The notes under the pieces are model-generated. The model was given only the letters and a program-made list of their open reading frames with translations, was not told where the DNA came from and searched no databases. 64,000 bases of DNA from an uncultured Bacteroides sp. (GTDB lineage Bacteria > Bacteroidota > Bacteroidia > Bacteroidales > Bacteroidaceae): assembly GCF_963677945.1 (NCBI RefSeq), contig NZ_OY782578.1:1612001-1676000 (forward strand), written 5' to 3'. This document shows, in pieces, positions 36,170 to 46,294 of this stretch. A program made the position numbers and the translations under genes. How positions within the stretch are numbered: the stretch's first letter is position 1; every line of letters starts with the position of its first letter.

Positions 36170-38923
36170 TTAGTTTGGCTGAGAAATTCCAATTCTTTTT
36201 AAATACTCAGTAGGACTTTCACCAAAATATTCTTTATAGCATTTGCTAAAGTACGACGGAGAAGTAAATCCTACTTCGTAACATATCTCTGCTATAGTCA
36301 TATCTGAAGAGGACATCAGCGCAGATGCTTTCTTTAAGCGAGTTATACGAAGTAGCTCATTGGGAGCATAATTTGTCAGAGCTTTTATTTTTCGATAAAG
36401 TTGCACTCTACTGAGTCCCATGTCTTTGCCCAGATCTTCTACATTGAGTTCAGAGTTGCTAATCCCTTCTTCTATAAGTTTTTTGAACTTTCCGATAAAA
36501 ATTTTATCTATGTCGCAGATGGGTTCTTTTTCGGATGTATTATCGCCAAAGAATTGTTTCATTCGCTTGTGCCCGTCAATAAGATTCCGAACGCGTGCTG
36601 TAAGTACCTGAGAATTGAATGGCTTGGAAATATATGAATCTGCTCCATTCTCAAATCCTTCGATACGCTGTTCATCAAGAGAGCATGCTGTAAGAAGAAT
36701 TATAGGTATGTGGCAGGTTTGTAATTCACCTTTCAGACGACGGCAACATTCTATACCATCCATGCCAGGCATCATTATATCGCTTATAATTACGTCTGGT
36801 ACATATTTCATAGCCTTACGGATACCTTCAGTTCCGTCTTTTGCTTCTATCACTTCATATTCTTGCTGAAGTAGTTGGCGTATATAAGAACGGATATCAG
36901 GATTATCATCAATAACAAGTACAGTCTCACAATTTTCAGAATGAATTTCATCAATAGAGAATTCGTCCGGTAATTCAAATAATTCTTGTTGAGTTTCGGA
37001 AGAAATAGTCGTAACCGAAGTTGATTCACAAAACAATGCCTGTTCAAAAGGTAAGTCTACGGTAAAGATAGTGCCTCTTTGTTTATCGCTTTCCACCTGA
37101 ATATTACCTTTGTGCATATCTACAAAGGCTTTAACAAGTGCCAGCCCAATTCCGGAACCTTCGTGGTGTAAATCTGTTTTATAGAATCGTTCAAAAATAT
37201 TTCGAATATGTTCAGGAGAAATAACAGTACCGCTGTTAGCAATAGTAAAACGCACATATTTATTCTCTTCCTGCTCTATAGTAAGCAGATTCACATGTAT
37301 TACTCCATTTTCCGGAGTGAATTTGAATGCATTGGATAGCAGATTAAAGTAAATCCGTTCCAGCTTCTCTACGTCAACAACAGCATGAAAATCCGTATTT
37401 GGAAGAACATCAAAGATAAATTTTATATGTTTCTTTCTAACAACTGCGCGGAATGCCGAATTCCATTCTTCAAATGAAACTGCGAGATCAATCTTATTTA
37501 ATACTAACTCCAGCTTCCCGTTCTCAAATTTGCGGAAATCCAATATTTGGTTCACTAGACGGAGCAGAATATTGACATTTTTTTTAACCAATTGCAATGA
37601 TTGCTGTTGGTTATTAGTCAGGCTTTTATCACCAAGAAGTTGATCAATAGGATCGGCTACTAAGGTAAGAGGTGTACGGAAATCATGTGATATGTTAGTA
37701 AAGAATACCAGTTTGGCATTTGTGGCTTCTTCCAGCTGCTTAGAAAGCTCTATTAATTGGTCTCGCTGCAATTCCAGTTGTTCCTTTTGGTTGGTAATTT
37801 CATCATTCCTTTTTGATAGTTCTTTGTTTAATCTGTTTTTAGTATGCAGAGATTTCCATAAAATCAGAAACATTCCTGCAAAAAGCAACAGAACTATGAA
37901 ACTTCCGTATAAAATAATCTTTTGAGTAGCATAACTAGTCAGATAATTATCTATGCGAGTATTTAGAAGTCCAATCTTCTTCTCGTTTTCGGCAATATGG
38001 TCAGTTTGCAACTTCATTACCCGGGCATTGGTCCTGTCTACAACGGCTGTGCTGAGTATTGTTTCCCGCGGATAGCTCTTCTTTTCAAGAATTTTCATAG
38101 CTATCTGCATTACACGGTCGCCTCCTGTGGGATAAATGAAAGTTGCATCCAAAACATTTCTAAGCACAAGGTCCACACCTAAATTTTTGCCAGGAAGAGC
38201 ATCAATACCTATAAAGGCTGTTCCTTTTTCTCTTTTATGTTTTTTTGCTGATTGGTAGGCTCCGGCTGCCATACGATCATTATGAGCAAAAACTATATCA
38301 ATTTTTGGGAAACGAGTAAGAATGGAATTCATTTTCTGTTTAGCCTGAAATTGAAGCCACCCAGCATCTTCTTTACATAACAAAGTTATAGAGGGGTATT
38401 TACTGATAGCACTCATAAAACCCTGATGGCGGTCAATGGCAGGTGTTGAACCACTCAGACCGGTTAATTCTGCAATTGTTCCTTTTCCTTTAAGTCGTGC
38501 TGCGATGTATTGACCTACGGTTTTACCAATCTCATAGTTATCTGCACCCACGAAGGCAGTGTATTTATCTGAAAGTATCTTGCGATCAACTACAATGACT
38601 GGAATTCCTTTATTATAAGCTTCTTCAATAATAGGTGTCATAGGAGCTGCTTCATTAGGGGCAACAATCAGAATATCTACTTTTTTATTAATAAAGTAAT
38701 AAATATCTTTTGCCTGCTTTTGGTTGTTATCCTTAGCTGTGCGTATCTCAACCTTAACTCCACTGTAAAACTGAGCTTCACGAAGTATTTCGTCGTTCAT
38801 CTTGTGCCTCCATTCGTCATCGCTGCATTGTGACACTCCAATAATGTATCTGGAAGAATCTTTTCTGCACGATGATGACAGAAAAGTAAGGATTAACAAA
38901 ATAATAAAGGTTGTGTATTTCAT
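36170..38923 (-). CDS. Hybrid two-component fructan sensor (BT1754-like)
   Basis: A 917-residue hybrid sensor. The N-terminus is a signal with SSSC; residues 27-300 form a periplasmic sugar-binding domain of the LacI/ribose-binding type (YIIGVSQCSDDEWRH, VDILIVAPNEAAP, AHNDRMAAGAY), not the propeller type. A membrane helix lies near 340-358. Then come a coiled coil, kinase (NISHDFRTPLTL), ATPase (GSGIGLALVKAF), receiver (IISDIMMPGMDG) and an AraC-type end. In Bacteroides thetaiotaomicron BT1754 this design binds free fructose and activates the fructan PUL; the neighbours here are that PUL. Its own promoter box lies just upstream. Confidence 0.93.
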   Translation of the reverse strand: MKYTTFIILLILTFLSSSCRKDSSRYIIGVSQCSDDEWRHKMNDEILREAQFYSGVKVEIRTAKDNNQKQAKDIYYFINKKVDILIVAPNEAAPMTPIIEEAYNKGIPVIVVDRKILSDKYTAFVGADNYEIGKTVGQYIAARLKGKGTIAELTGLSGSTPAIDRHQGFMSAISKYPSITLLCKEDAGWLQFQAKQKMNSILTRFPKIDIVFAHNDRMAAGAYQSAKKHKREKGTAFIGIDALPGKNLGVDLVLRNVLDATFIYPTGGDRVMQIAMKILEKKSYPRETILSTAVVDRTNARVMKLQTDHIAENEKKIGLLNTRIDNYLTSYATQKIILYGSFIVLLLFAGMFLILWKSLHTKNRLNKELSKRNDEITNQKEQLELQRDQLIELSKQLEEATNAKLVFFTNISHDFRTPLTLVADPIDQLLGDKSLTNNQQQSLQLVKKNVNILLRLVNQILDFRKFENGKLELVLNKIDLAVSFEEWNSAFRAVVRKKHIKFIFDVLPNTDFHAVVDVEKLERIYFNLLSNAFKFTPENGVIHVNLLTIEQEENKYVRFTIANSGTVISPEHIRNIFERFYKTDLHHEGSGIGLALVKAFVDMHKGNIQVESDKQRGTIFTVDLPFEQALFCESTSVTTISSETQQELFELPDEFSIDEIHSENCETVLVIDDNPDIRSYIRQLLQQEYEVIEAKDGTEGIRKAMKYVPDVIISDIMMPGMDGIECCRRLKGELQTCHIPIILLTACSLDEQRIEGFENGADSYISKPFNSQVLTARVRNLIDGHKRMKQFFGDNTSEKEPICDIDKIFIGKFKKLIEEGISNSELNVEDLGKDMGLSRVQLYRKIKALTNYAPNELLRITRLKKASALMSSSDMTIAEICYEVGFTSPSYFSKCYKEYFGESPTEYLKRIGISQPN

Positions 38924-38948
38924 TGTTTCCCGCGATGTAATTAAGGTA

Positions 38949-38956
38949 CAAAGATA
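38949..38956 (-). promoter_or_regulatory. -7 box of the fructan sensor gene
   Basis: On the minus strand the sequence reads TATCTTTG (TAnnTTTG), 25 bases before the sensor start. It overlaps the tail of the fructokinase terminator. Confidence 0.55.
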
Positions 38957-38988
38957 AAAAAAACAGGAGCATCCGCAACAGATGCTCC
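38955..38988 (-). terminator. Terminator after fructokinase
   Basis: GGAGCATC and GATGCTCC (38966-38973 and 38981-38988) form a stem. In the minus direction it is followed by a run of T. It separates the GH32-permease-kinase operon from the sensor. Confidence 0.85.
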
Positions 38989-39019
38989 ATAAATAAGATT
39001 AAATATTCTTATCGAAAAA

Positions 39020-39907
39020 TTACTGTAATTGTTTTTTCAACATTTCAGGCAGTTGGGGCATGGCTCCACTTTGTGTACAAATATAAGCAGAAACGTCTAC
39101 GGCTAATTTATGGGCTTCCCGGACGGATTTGCCTTTAATTATTGAAGCACAGAATGCTGCAGTAAATGAATCACCGGCCCCAACCGTGTCGGCTACGTTA
39201 ACGTTTGGTGTTTCAAGGAAAGAAACCTCTCCCGAAGCAAAGACATAACTGCCATTAGTACCACAGGTAAGAATCAGCATTTTTAGCTCATATTTGTTTA
39301 TTAACTTCCAGCAAGTGTCCTGAAGGTCGATACCGGGATAACCAAACATACGAGAGATGATAACTAGTTCTTCATCATTTATCTTGAGTATATTGCATTT
39401 ATTTAAAGAGTTCTCAATAATCTCTTTGTCATAAAAGTTCTGACGAAGGTTTATATCAAAAATTTTGCATTGGCCTTCTCCATCTGGCATCGTGTCAAGA
39501 AACCGGTTTATTGTTTCTCTTGATACTGTGCTACGTTGTGCAAGTGAGCCAAAACAAACGGAACGTGTAGAAAGGGCAAGAGTTTGCAGCGCTTCGGTGA
39601 ATGGAATGTTATCCCATGCTACTCCTTCTTTTATTTCATAACAAGGTATACCCTCAGCATCCAGTTCCACCTGAACTGTACCTGTTGGGAAGTTTACCTT
39701 TTCCAATTGATATTTCAGATTCTTTTCATGAAAAACATCTAGTATTTCATTCCCCAATGCATCGTTGCCAATAGCACTTACTACACAGCTCTCAAGACCG
39801 AATTGTGATACGTGATAAGCAAAATTAGCAGGTGCTCCGCCTATTTTTTTCCCTTCAGGCAGCATATCCCAAAGTGCTTCACCCAATCCAACAATTATAT
39901 TATTCAT
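39020..39907 (-). CDS. PfkB-family fructokinase
   Basis: A 295-residue cytoplasmic sugar kinase. The first PfkB motif region is IGGAPANFAYHVSQFG, with the substrate-binding Gly-Gly-Ala-Pro-Ala-Asn. The second is DTVGAGDSFTAAF, with the catalytic Asp near residue 246. It phosphorylates fructose taken up by the permease encoded just before it (4 bases away). The equivalent gene in B. thetaiotaomicron is BT1757. It is the last gene of the operon 42887-39020. Confidence 0.92.
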   Translation of the reverse strand: MNNIIVGLGEALWDMLPEGKKIGGAPANFAYHVSQFGLESCVVSAIGNDALGNEILDVFHEKNLKYQLEKVNFPTGTVQVELDAEGIPCYEIKEGVAWDNIPFTEALQTLALSTRSVCFGSLAQRSTVSRETINRFLDTMPDGEGQCKIFDINLRQNFYDKEIIENSLNKCNILKINDEELVIISRMFGYPGIDLQDTCWKLINKYELKMLILTCGTNGSYVFASGEVSFLETPNVNVADTVGAGDSFTAAFCASIIKGKSVREAHKLAVDVSAYICTQSGAMPQLPEMLKKQLQ

Positions 39908-39911
39908 AATA

Positions 39912-41063
39912 CTAAAATTTAATGTTTCTTGTTAATAATAAAAGATAAGCAACTCCAATGGTCATAACTAAAACTGCACCAATCTGGGCTAACATTATAT
40001 CGGATACTATCCCCATCACAAGTGGAAATATTGTACCACCAAACAATCCCATAATCATCAGTCCGGATACTTCGTTCTGTTTGCTTGGCTTGTGCAGCAA
40101 TGCCTGGGAGAAGATAATGGAAAAGACATTGGAATTCCCGAAACCAATCAATGCTACGCAAGCGTAAATAGTTATTTTTGTATCTACAAAATAGAGACCA
40201 CCCATACCAAGAGCCAACATGATAACACTTATTGCGAAAAACATCTTTCCGGATACTTTAGCCAAAATAAAAGCTCCTGATAGACATCCTATGGTACGGA
40301 AAAGGAAATAAACACTGGTAGCATATCCTGCATCAGCCAATTCCATACCCAAACGTTCAATCAGAATTTTTGGAGCAGTTACATTTGTTCCTACATCAAT
40401 ACCCACATGGCACATAATACCAAGGAATGACAATAGAATAAGTTTATCGCCCAATAAAGCGAAGCATTCGCCAAAACTGGAACTTTTACCTTCAATCTTT
40501 TTTTCTTCAATAGAGGTAGAGCTAAGAACAACAATAGCAATAATTGCAATAACGGTAAAGATAGGGAATAGAATTCGCCAATAAGAAAATTGTATTGCAC
40601 CCCAAGCTGCAAGAATTGGCGCTACAAATGAGGCTATGGCTTTTACAAACTGCCCTAATGTTAAAGAACTAGCTAATCTTTCTCCACTTACAATGTTGGA
40701 AATAAGTGGATTGAGAGATACCTGCATCAATGTGTTGCCGATCCCTAATAATGAAAAAGAAATCAGCATACCTGCATATGAATGGCTGATAACAGGCACA
40801 ATTAATGCAAGAACTGTAACAACAAGACTCAGTAATACTGTTTTTTTTCTTCCTATACGGTTCATCAGCATACCTGTTGGCACTGAAAATATCAAGAACC
40901 AGAAAAATACCATTGAAGGAAATATATTTGCCTCCGTGTCAGTGAGACTTAAATCTGCTTTTACATAATTAGTGGCAATGCCTACAAGGTCTACAAATCC
41001 CATTGCGAAGAAACAGAACATCACTGGGATAAGCTTAGCATATATATTTTTTGTATTTCTCAT
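39912..41063 (-). CDS. Sugar MFS permease, fructose type
   Basis: A 383-residue inner-membrane transporter with about twelve hydrophobic helices. It has the MFS loop motif MNRIGRKKTV between helices 2 and 3. It corresponds to BT1758, the permease that moves fructose released in the periplasm into the cell. It lies between the exo-GH32 (9 bases upstream) and the fructokinase (4 bases downstream), a fixed order in fructan PULs. There are no oddities in length or motifs. Confidence 0.9.
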   Translation of the reverse strand: MRNTKNIYAKLIPVMFCFFAMGFVDLVGIATNYVKADLSLTDTEANIFPSMVFFWFLIFSVPTGMLMNRIGRKKTVLLSLVVTVLALIVPVISHSYAGMLISFSLLGIGNTLMQVSLNPLISNIVSGERLASSLTLGQFVKAIASFVAPILAAWGAIQFSYWRILFPIFTVIAIIAIVVLSSTSIEEKKIEGKSSSFGECFALLGDKLILLSFLGIMCHVGIDVGTNVTAPKILIERLGMELADAGYATSVYFLFRTIGCLSGAFILAKVSGKMFFAISVIMLALGMGGLYFVDTKITIYACVALIGFGNSNVFSIIFSQALLHKPSKQNEVSGLMIMGLFGGTIFPLVMGIVSDIMLAQIGAVLVMTIGVAYLLLLTRNIKF

Positions 41064-41072
41064 AAATTTGGA

Positions 41073-42887
41073 TTATTTTAAACCGAGTTTATATGTAGTA
41101 AACGAAACAACATTATATGAACCGCCTTTCGCATAAAAACTAATACGATTATAAGGCTCAGATGGAAAAATAAGATTTGTCATAACAAAACGTCCTCCAT
41201 CTCCAAAAGCCTCAATGCTGGACTTATCAACAAATAATCGAAGTGTCATCTCTTTATCATTTCTCAAGGGAGCAGTTGTTACTGCTGGGAATTCTTTACT
41301 AAAAGACGTTATCCCACTTTTTGTTCTATCTATAGAAAAACTCTTTTCCACCAAATTATAGGTTACATCTACTTCTTCACCCTTAGAATTAAAGAGTTGA
41401 AAGCCTATGATTTCTGCATTCTTATTCTTTATAGTCATTTCTATCTCATATGCTCCGGAATTATCTGTCAGTAACTTATCCACATTGTATGTCCGATCTA
41501 CTTTAAATGAACGCTTTTTTATCTGTTCACCACGTAACTTCAACAATTCGGGAGATGGGGTACTCTTCAAATAGGTTTCACCTTTATAAGTGTAAAGACT
41601 TAAGTCGCGTGGAACAGAGTTTGCACTACGATACTGTTTCGTAGGTACATCATTGGCATATTGCCAATTGCTCATCCATGCTAATGCTATGTGGCGTCCT
41701 CCTAATGTATTACTCCAGGTTACGGTAGCATAATGATCTTTTCCCCAGTCCATCCACTTATTCACATTCGGAGATTCGTTTATGAATTTCTTTCCATCGA
41801 AATTACCAACAAAATATTGTGTTGCCGAACCACCAAATGGTCCACCAGGATTTATATTACAGATAAGAACCCATTTTCTCAGTTCGGTTCCTTCAATGGG
41901 TAATTCAATAAGATCAGGACATTCCCATACACCACCGTGTGCACCTTGCCCATCACCAAAACGGCTCTCCATAGCCCACTCCTTGAGGTCGGAAGAAGAA
42001 TAAATTCTCATCTCTTGTCCGGCTGCAAGAATCATAACCCACTTTTTAGAAGGTTCATGCCAAAAAACTTTCGGATCACGAAAGTCACGTGTAGTAGACG
42101 TTAGAATCGGGTTACGGGCATATTTGGTAAATGTACGGCCATTATCAAGGCTATACGCCATGCTTTGCACCTGACGATCGCTGGCTGAAGTATAAAAAGC
42201 CACAATAGCTCCTGCGCCAAATCCTGCTGTATTATCTTTATCAACAACGCAACTACCACTAAAAATGCTTCCCAATGCATCGGGGGCAATAGCTACAGGA
42301 AGGTGCTCCCAATTCACCAGATCTTTGCTTACAGCGTGTCCCCAATGCATATTTCCCCACATGGAACCATAAGGATTATGTTGATAGAACAAATGATATT
42401 CTCCATCTTTATAAACCATACCATTGGGATCATTCATCCATCCGTAAGCTGGTGTAAAATGGTAGACTGGACGAAAGGCTTCAATATTCCTGGTATCAAA
42501 AGAGTCAGCTAGTTTCATCTCTTTCCAGCATACAGCAGAATCAGGAATGAATTGGAAGTTGAAAGTAATGCTCTTGTTCTTATAAGCAGAAATTTCAACC
42601 GGAACAAAATAATCAATTTTATTTATAGCCAGACGGATATTGATAGTTTTTACCACATCATTATCAACAATCATGTATAGCTTAGCTTCTCTTGAGGTTT
42701 CCTGAACTGGCAAGAGCAGATATTTTTTGTGTGCATCAATTTGGACGATGCTTTGTTCATCGCCTAAATGTTTAATCACTAATTGTGGATTAGAAGCCTG
42801 ACAAGACAAAAGCAAAGTAAACAGTCCCATTAATAAGGAACTAAAAGATCGTTTAACTGTTTGGCATAATTTACTTAGTGAAATCAT
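41073..42887 (-). CDS. GH32 exo-acting fructanase (BT1759-like)
   Basis: About 604 residues from the ATG at 42887; a longer frame starts at 42944, but the chosen ATG opens the lipoprotein signal (lipobox LLLSC, Cys29). An N-terminal beta domain (about 30-135) of DUF4980 type precedes the five-bladed propeller. All three catalytic motifs are present: WMNDPNG (nucleophile Asp153), FRDPKVFW and ECPDLIEL. A C-terminal beta-sandwich completes it. It releases fructose from fructan oligosaccharides in the periplasm. First gene of the minus-strand operon. Confidence 0.92.
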   Translation of the reverse strand: MISLSKLCQTVKRSFSSLLMGLFTLLLSCQASNPQLVIKHLGDEQSIVQIDAHKKYLLLPVQETSREAKLYMIVDNDVVKTINIRLAINKIDYFVPVEISAYKNKSITFNFQFIPDSAVCWKEMKLADSFDTRNIEAFRPVYHFTPAYGWMNDPNGMVYKDGEYHLFYQHNPYGSMWGNMHWGHAVSKDLVNWEHLPVAIAPDALGSIFSGSCVVDKDNTAGFGAGAIVAFYTSASDRQVQSMAYSLDNGRTFTKYARNPILTSTTRDFRDPKVFWHEPSKKWVMILAAGQEMRIYSSSDLKEWAMESRFGDGQGAHGGVWECPDLIELPIEGTELRKWVLICNINPGGPFGGSATQYFVGNFDGKKFINESPNVNKWMDWGKDHYATVTWSNTLGGRHIALAWMSNWQYANDVPTKQYRSANSVPRDLSLYTYKGETYLKSTPSPELLKLRGEQIKKRSFKVDRTYNVDKLLTDNSGAYEIEMTIKNKNAEIIGFQLFNSKGEEVDVTYNLVEKSFSIDRTKSGITSFSKEFPAVTTAPLRNDKEMTLRLFVDKSSIEAFGDGGRFVMTNLIFPSEPYNRISFYAKGGSYNVVSFTTYKLGLK

Positions 42888-43034
42888 GTTTTTATTGGTA
42901 TTAAATGCAATTAATAAATAGTTGCCCGGGAAAGCATATTGCAAAGAAAGAAAATAATAAAACAGAATGATATAAGAATTGTTTCATAATGTATTAAATA
43001 TGATTCACAGTTCTATTAAATTTTATGCATGAAA

Positions 43035-43042
43035 CAAAAATA
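43035..43042 (-). promoter_or_regulatory. -7 box of the GH32-permease-kinase operon
   Basis: The minus strand reads TATTTTTG here. Just upstream the words TTTTTGTTTCA are repeated (minus strand, about 43031-43063), which could be operator sequence in this 288-base divergent region. No clear box was seen for the plus-strand susC. Confidence 0.45.
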
Positions 43043-43175
43043 ATCATCTTTGAAACAAAAATTATAGTTCACCTAAATAGAAATTATTTCCTTTACGACA
43101 TGAAATTTAAGCCGGGAAAGCTTTTCTTGAGAATTGAATTTTTTAAATGTTAATCTTTTAAATCTATAATGAAAT

Positions 43176-46100
43176 ATGAGAAATCTTATCATTATGATTT
43201 TCCTTCTATCTTTCTGTGGTATCTTAAACGCACAGAACGTTACGATTAAAGGAAACGTAAAATCAGCTGCTGGCGGCGAGCCTCTTATTGGCGTAAATGT
43301 AAGTGTCAAAGGTAAAGCAGTAGGGACAGTTACAGACCTCGATGGTAATTACCAATTATCAGTACAAAAAAATGAAACACTCACCTTTTCTTTCATTGGA
43401 TACGATAAACAGGAAGTAGTTGTAGGTGCACGAACTATTATTAATGTTGCTTTAAAGGAATCTTCCCTATTATTAGATGAAGTGGTTGCAGTAGGTTATC
43501 GCACAGAACGTAAAGCTGACCTCACGGGAGCTGTTTCTGTCGTGAAAGTGAACGATATGATGTCTGCAGCCGAAAACAATCCGATGAAGGCGCTGCAAGG
43601 ACGTGTTGCTGGTATGACAGTCACTTCTGACGGAACACCAAGTGGAGCTGCCACTATTCGTATTCGTGGTATCGGAACGCTGAACAATAATGATCCGCTA
43701 TATATTATTGATGGTGTTCCTACTACTTCAGGCATGCACGAACTAAATGGAAATGATATTGAAAGTATCCAGGTACTTCGCGATGCATCGTCTTCAAGTA
43801 TTTATGGTTCGCGTGCGGCGAACGGTGTCATTGTTGTTACAACAAAGAAAGGAAAGAAAGGCCTTGTCAAGGTAAACTTTGATTCATATGTTACGATGTC
43901 CAGCTATACTAATAAAATAGATATTCTTAGTTCAAAAGAGTATGCTGAAGCTATGTGGAAAGCCTCTGTAAATTCAGGAAAAGATGCTAATGACAATAAT
44001 ATAGGTATCCGTTATCAAGAAGGTATTGATGCAGCAGGCAACAAAGTTTTAAACAATGTTTTATTTCCGGAATATCTTGACGATGCAAAAACTATGAAAC
44101 CTGCAAATACCAACTGGTTTGATGAAGTTACACGCACAGGCGTCGCACAGTCGTATAATCTTTCTGTTAGCAATGGTACAGAAAAAGGAAATAGTTTTTT
44201 ATCACTGAGTTACTATGATAATGAAGGACTGGTAAAATACACTGATTTTAATCGTATTTCTGCCCGAATGAACAGTGACTATAAACTATTGGGCGATATT
44301 GTTACAATAGGGGAGAATTTCACAATAAACAAAACTTCCGAAGTAACTCAACCATATCAGATAATTGAAGCTGCATTGATTGCAGTTCCTTTTATACCAG
44401 TGCATACAGAAGATGGGAAAAACTGGGGAGGTCCTATAACCGGACTTCCGGATCGTCAAAATCCAGCCCGATTAGTATATGATAATAAAGACAACCGTTA
44501 TAATTACTGGCGTACATTTGGTAATGCTTATATAAACATTCAACCCATTAAAAAGCTGAATATTCGTTCTAGTTTTGGCTTGGATTATGGCAACTTTTAT
44601 AAAAGATCACTCACATATAGTTATCAAACAGGTTATCTCCAAAGCGATAAAACCAAATCCTTGATAGAACAGGCACACTGGACAAAATGGACTTGGTCTA
44701 ATACTGCTACATACGATTTTGAAATTGGAAAAAATCGTTTTGAAACTATGCTAGGAATGGAAATGTTCCGTCAGAGTGATATCAATTTTGCAGCTTCACG
44801 TGAAGGCTTTGCTGTAGAAACTCCGGATTATATGTGGCCAGATCTTGGAACAGGAACCAGTGAAGGCACTGGTAGCTCTACTGCCTATTCACTGCAATCA
44901 TACTTTGGTAAAATTAATTACGCATACAACGAAAAGTATCTTGCTTCTGTTACATTACGCCGTGATGGCTCATCTCGTTTTGGAAAGAATAATCGCTGGG
45001 GTATGTTTCCTGCCTTTAACCTTGGATGGAAAATTAATCAGGAAGCTTTCATGGAAAAAACGCATGGCTGGTTGTCTGATTTAAAGCTTCGTTTTGGTTG
45101 GGGACAAACAGGTAATCAGGAAATGGCAAATACAGCAATATATGATATTTATGTTACTGATTACGGAAAAGGAGATCCTACATGGAATGCAGTATGGGGG
45201 ACAGCTTATGACTTGAATGGAACAGGGTCTGGATTGCTTAGCTCAGGCTTTAAAAGAACACAACTTCAAAATCCTGATCTAAAATGGGAAACAACTACAC
45301 AAACCAATATTGGTCTTGATTATGGATTCTTTGGACAAGCTCTTTACGGCTCAGCTGAATACTACATTAAGAAAACAAAAAATATTCTTTATTTACCGGG
45401 CTATGCCGCAATCATGGGAGAAGGAGCAAATAAATGGTATAATGGTGCCGCTATGGAGAATAAAGGCTTTGAGTTCACATTAGGTTACCGCGGAAAAATG
45501 AATTCAGGTTTGCAGTATGACATAACTGGTAATATATCAACCAATGCAAACAAGGTGACTTATCTGCCTGAATCGGTGAAAAAATCTTATGGTGGTAACG
45601 GTACCTATGATAACATACTGGGACGTCCACTAGGTTCATTCTATGGATATGTGGCCGACGGTATTTTTAAAACACAAGACGATCTTGACCAACACTCTAA
45701 ACAAGATGGTAAGGCTTTGGGACGCATTAGATACAGAGATCTGAATAATGATGGCGTAGTAAATGATAAAGACCGTACATGGATTGGTGATCCGTTTCCT
45801 GATTTTGCTTACGGTTTAAATATAGATTTGTCATATAAAAACTTTGATTTGATAATGTATTTTCAAGGTATTCAAAATGTAGATGTAGTTAATTCTGTAA
45901 AATATACAACTGATTTCTGGAGTGTATCGGATACCCGTTCAAATAAAGGAGCTCGCCTTCTTAAAGCTTGGGATCCAGTTACTAATCCTAATTCAAATAT
46001 TCCGGCATTATCTTATAGCGATACTAATAATGAATCTCGTTTTTCTTCTTATTTTGTTGAAAATGGTTCATACCTGAAACTTCGTAATATCCAGTTAGGA

Positions 46101-46280
46101 TACAATATACCTCAGCAAGTATTGCATAAAATAAAAGTGGAAAAATTCCGCATCTATGCTAGTGCTCAGAATCTATTTACGATCAAAAGCAAAAATTTTA
46201 CAGGCGTTGACCCTGAAAATCCAGGATGGGGTTATCCTATTCCTTTGACTGTGACCTTTGGTGTTAATGTTTCATTTTAA
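43176..46280 (+). CDS. susC: SusC-like TonB-dependent transporter of the fructan PUL
   Basis: A 1034-residue outer-membrane importer. The signal peptide ends near LNAQ; the carboxypeptidase-regulatory-like domain carries PLIGVNVSVKG and TDLDGNYQL. The plug has the SusC signature DLTGAVSVV and the barrel ends in VTFGVNVSF. It pairs with the SusD 14 bases downstream. It corresponds to BT1763. Relative to the first PUL's SusC it is similar in length but clearly divergent. Confidence 0.95.
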   Translation: MRNLIIMIFLLSFCGILNAQNVTIKGNVKSAAGGEPLIGVNVSVKGKAVGTVTDLDGNYQLSVQKNETLTFSFIGYDKQEVVVGARTIINVALKESSLLLDEVVAVGYRTERKADLTGAVSVVKVNDMMSAAENNPMKALQGRVAGMTVTSDGTPSGAATIRIRGIGTLNNNDPLYIIDGVPTTSGMHELNGNDIESIQVLRDASSSSIYGSRAANGVIVVTTKKGKKGLVKVNFDSYVTMSSYTNKIDILSSKEYAEAMWKASVNSGKDANDNNIGIRYQEGIDAAGNKVLNNVLFPEYLDDAKTMKPANTNWFDEVTRTGVAQSYNLSVSNGTEKGNSFLSLSYYDNEGLVKYTDFNRISARMNSDYKLLGDIVTIGENFTINKTSEVTQPYQIIEAALIAVPFIPVHTEDGKNWGGPITGLPDRQNPARLVYDNKDNRYNYWRTFGNAYINIQPIKKLNIRSSFGLDYGNFYKRSLTYSYQTGYLQSDKTKSLIEQAHWTKWTWSNTATYDFEIGKNRFETMLGMEMFRQSDINFAASREGFAVETPDYMWPDLGTGTSEGTGSSTAYSLQSYFGKINYAYNEKYLASVTLRRDGSSRFGKNNRWGMFPAFNLGWKINQEAFMEKTHGWLSDLKLRFGWGQTGNQEMANTAIYDIYVTDYGKGDPTWNAVWGTAYDLNGTGSGLLSSGFKRTQLQNPDLKWETTTQTNIGLDYGFFGQALYGSAEYYIKKTKNILYLPGYAAIMGEGANKWYNGAAMENKGFEFTLGYRGKMNSGLQYDITGNISTNANKVTYLPESVKKSYGGNGTYDNILGRPLGSFYGYVADGIFKTQDDLDQHSKQDGKALGRIRYRDLNNDGVVNDKDRTWIGDPFPDFAYGLNIDLSYKNFDLIMYFQGIQNVDVVNSVKYTTDFWSVSDTRSNKGARLLKAWDPVTNPNSNIPALSYSDTNNESRFSSYFVENGSYLKLRNIQLGYNIPQQVLHKIKVEKFRIYASAQNLFTIKSKNFTGVDPENPGWGYPIPLTVTFGVNVSF

Positions 46281-46294
46281 AAAGACCTCGTACA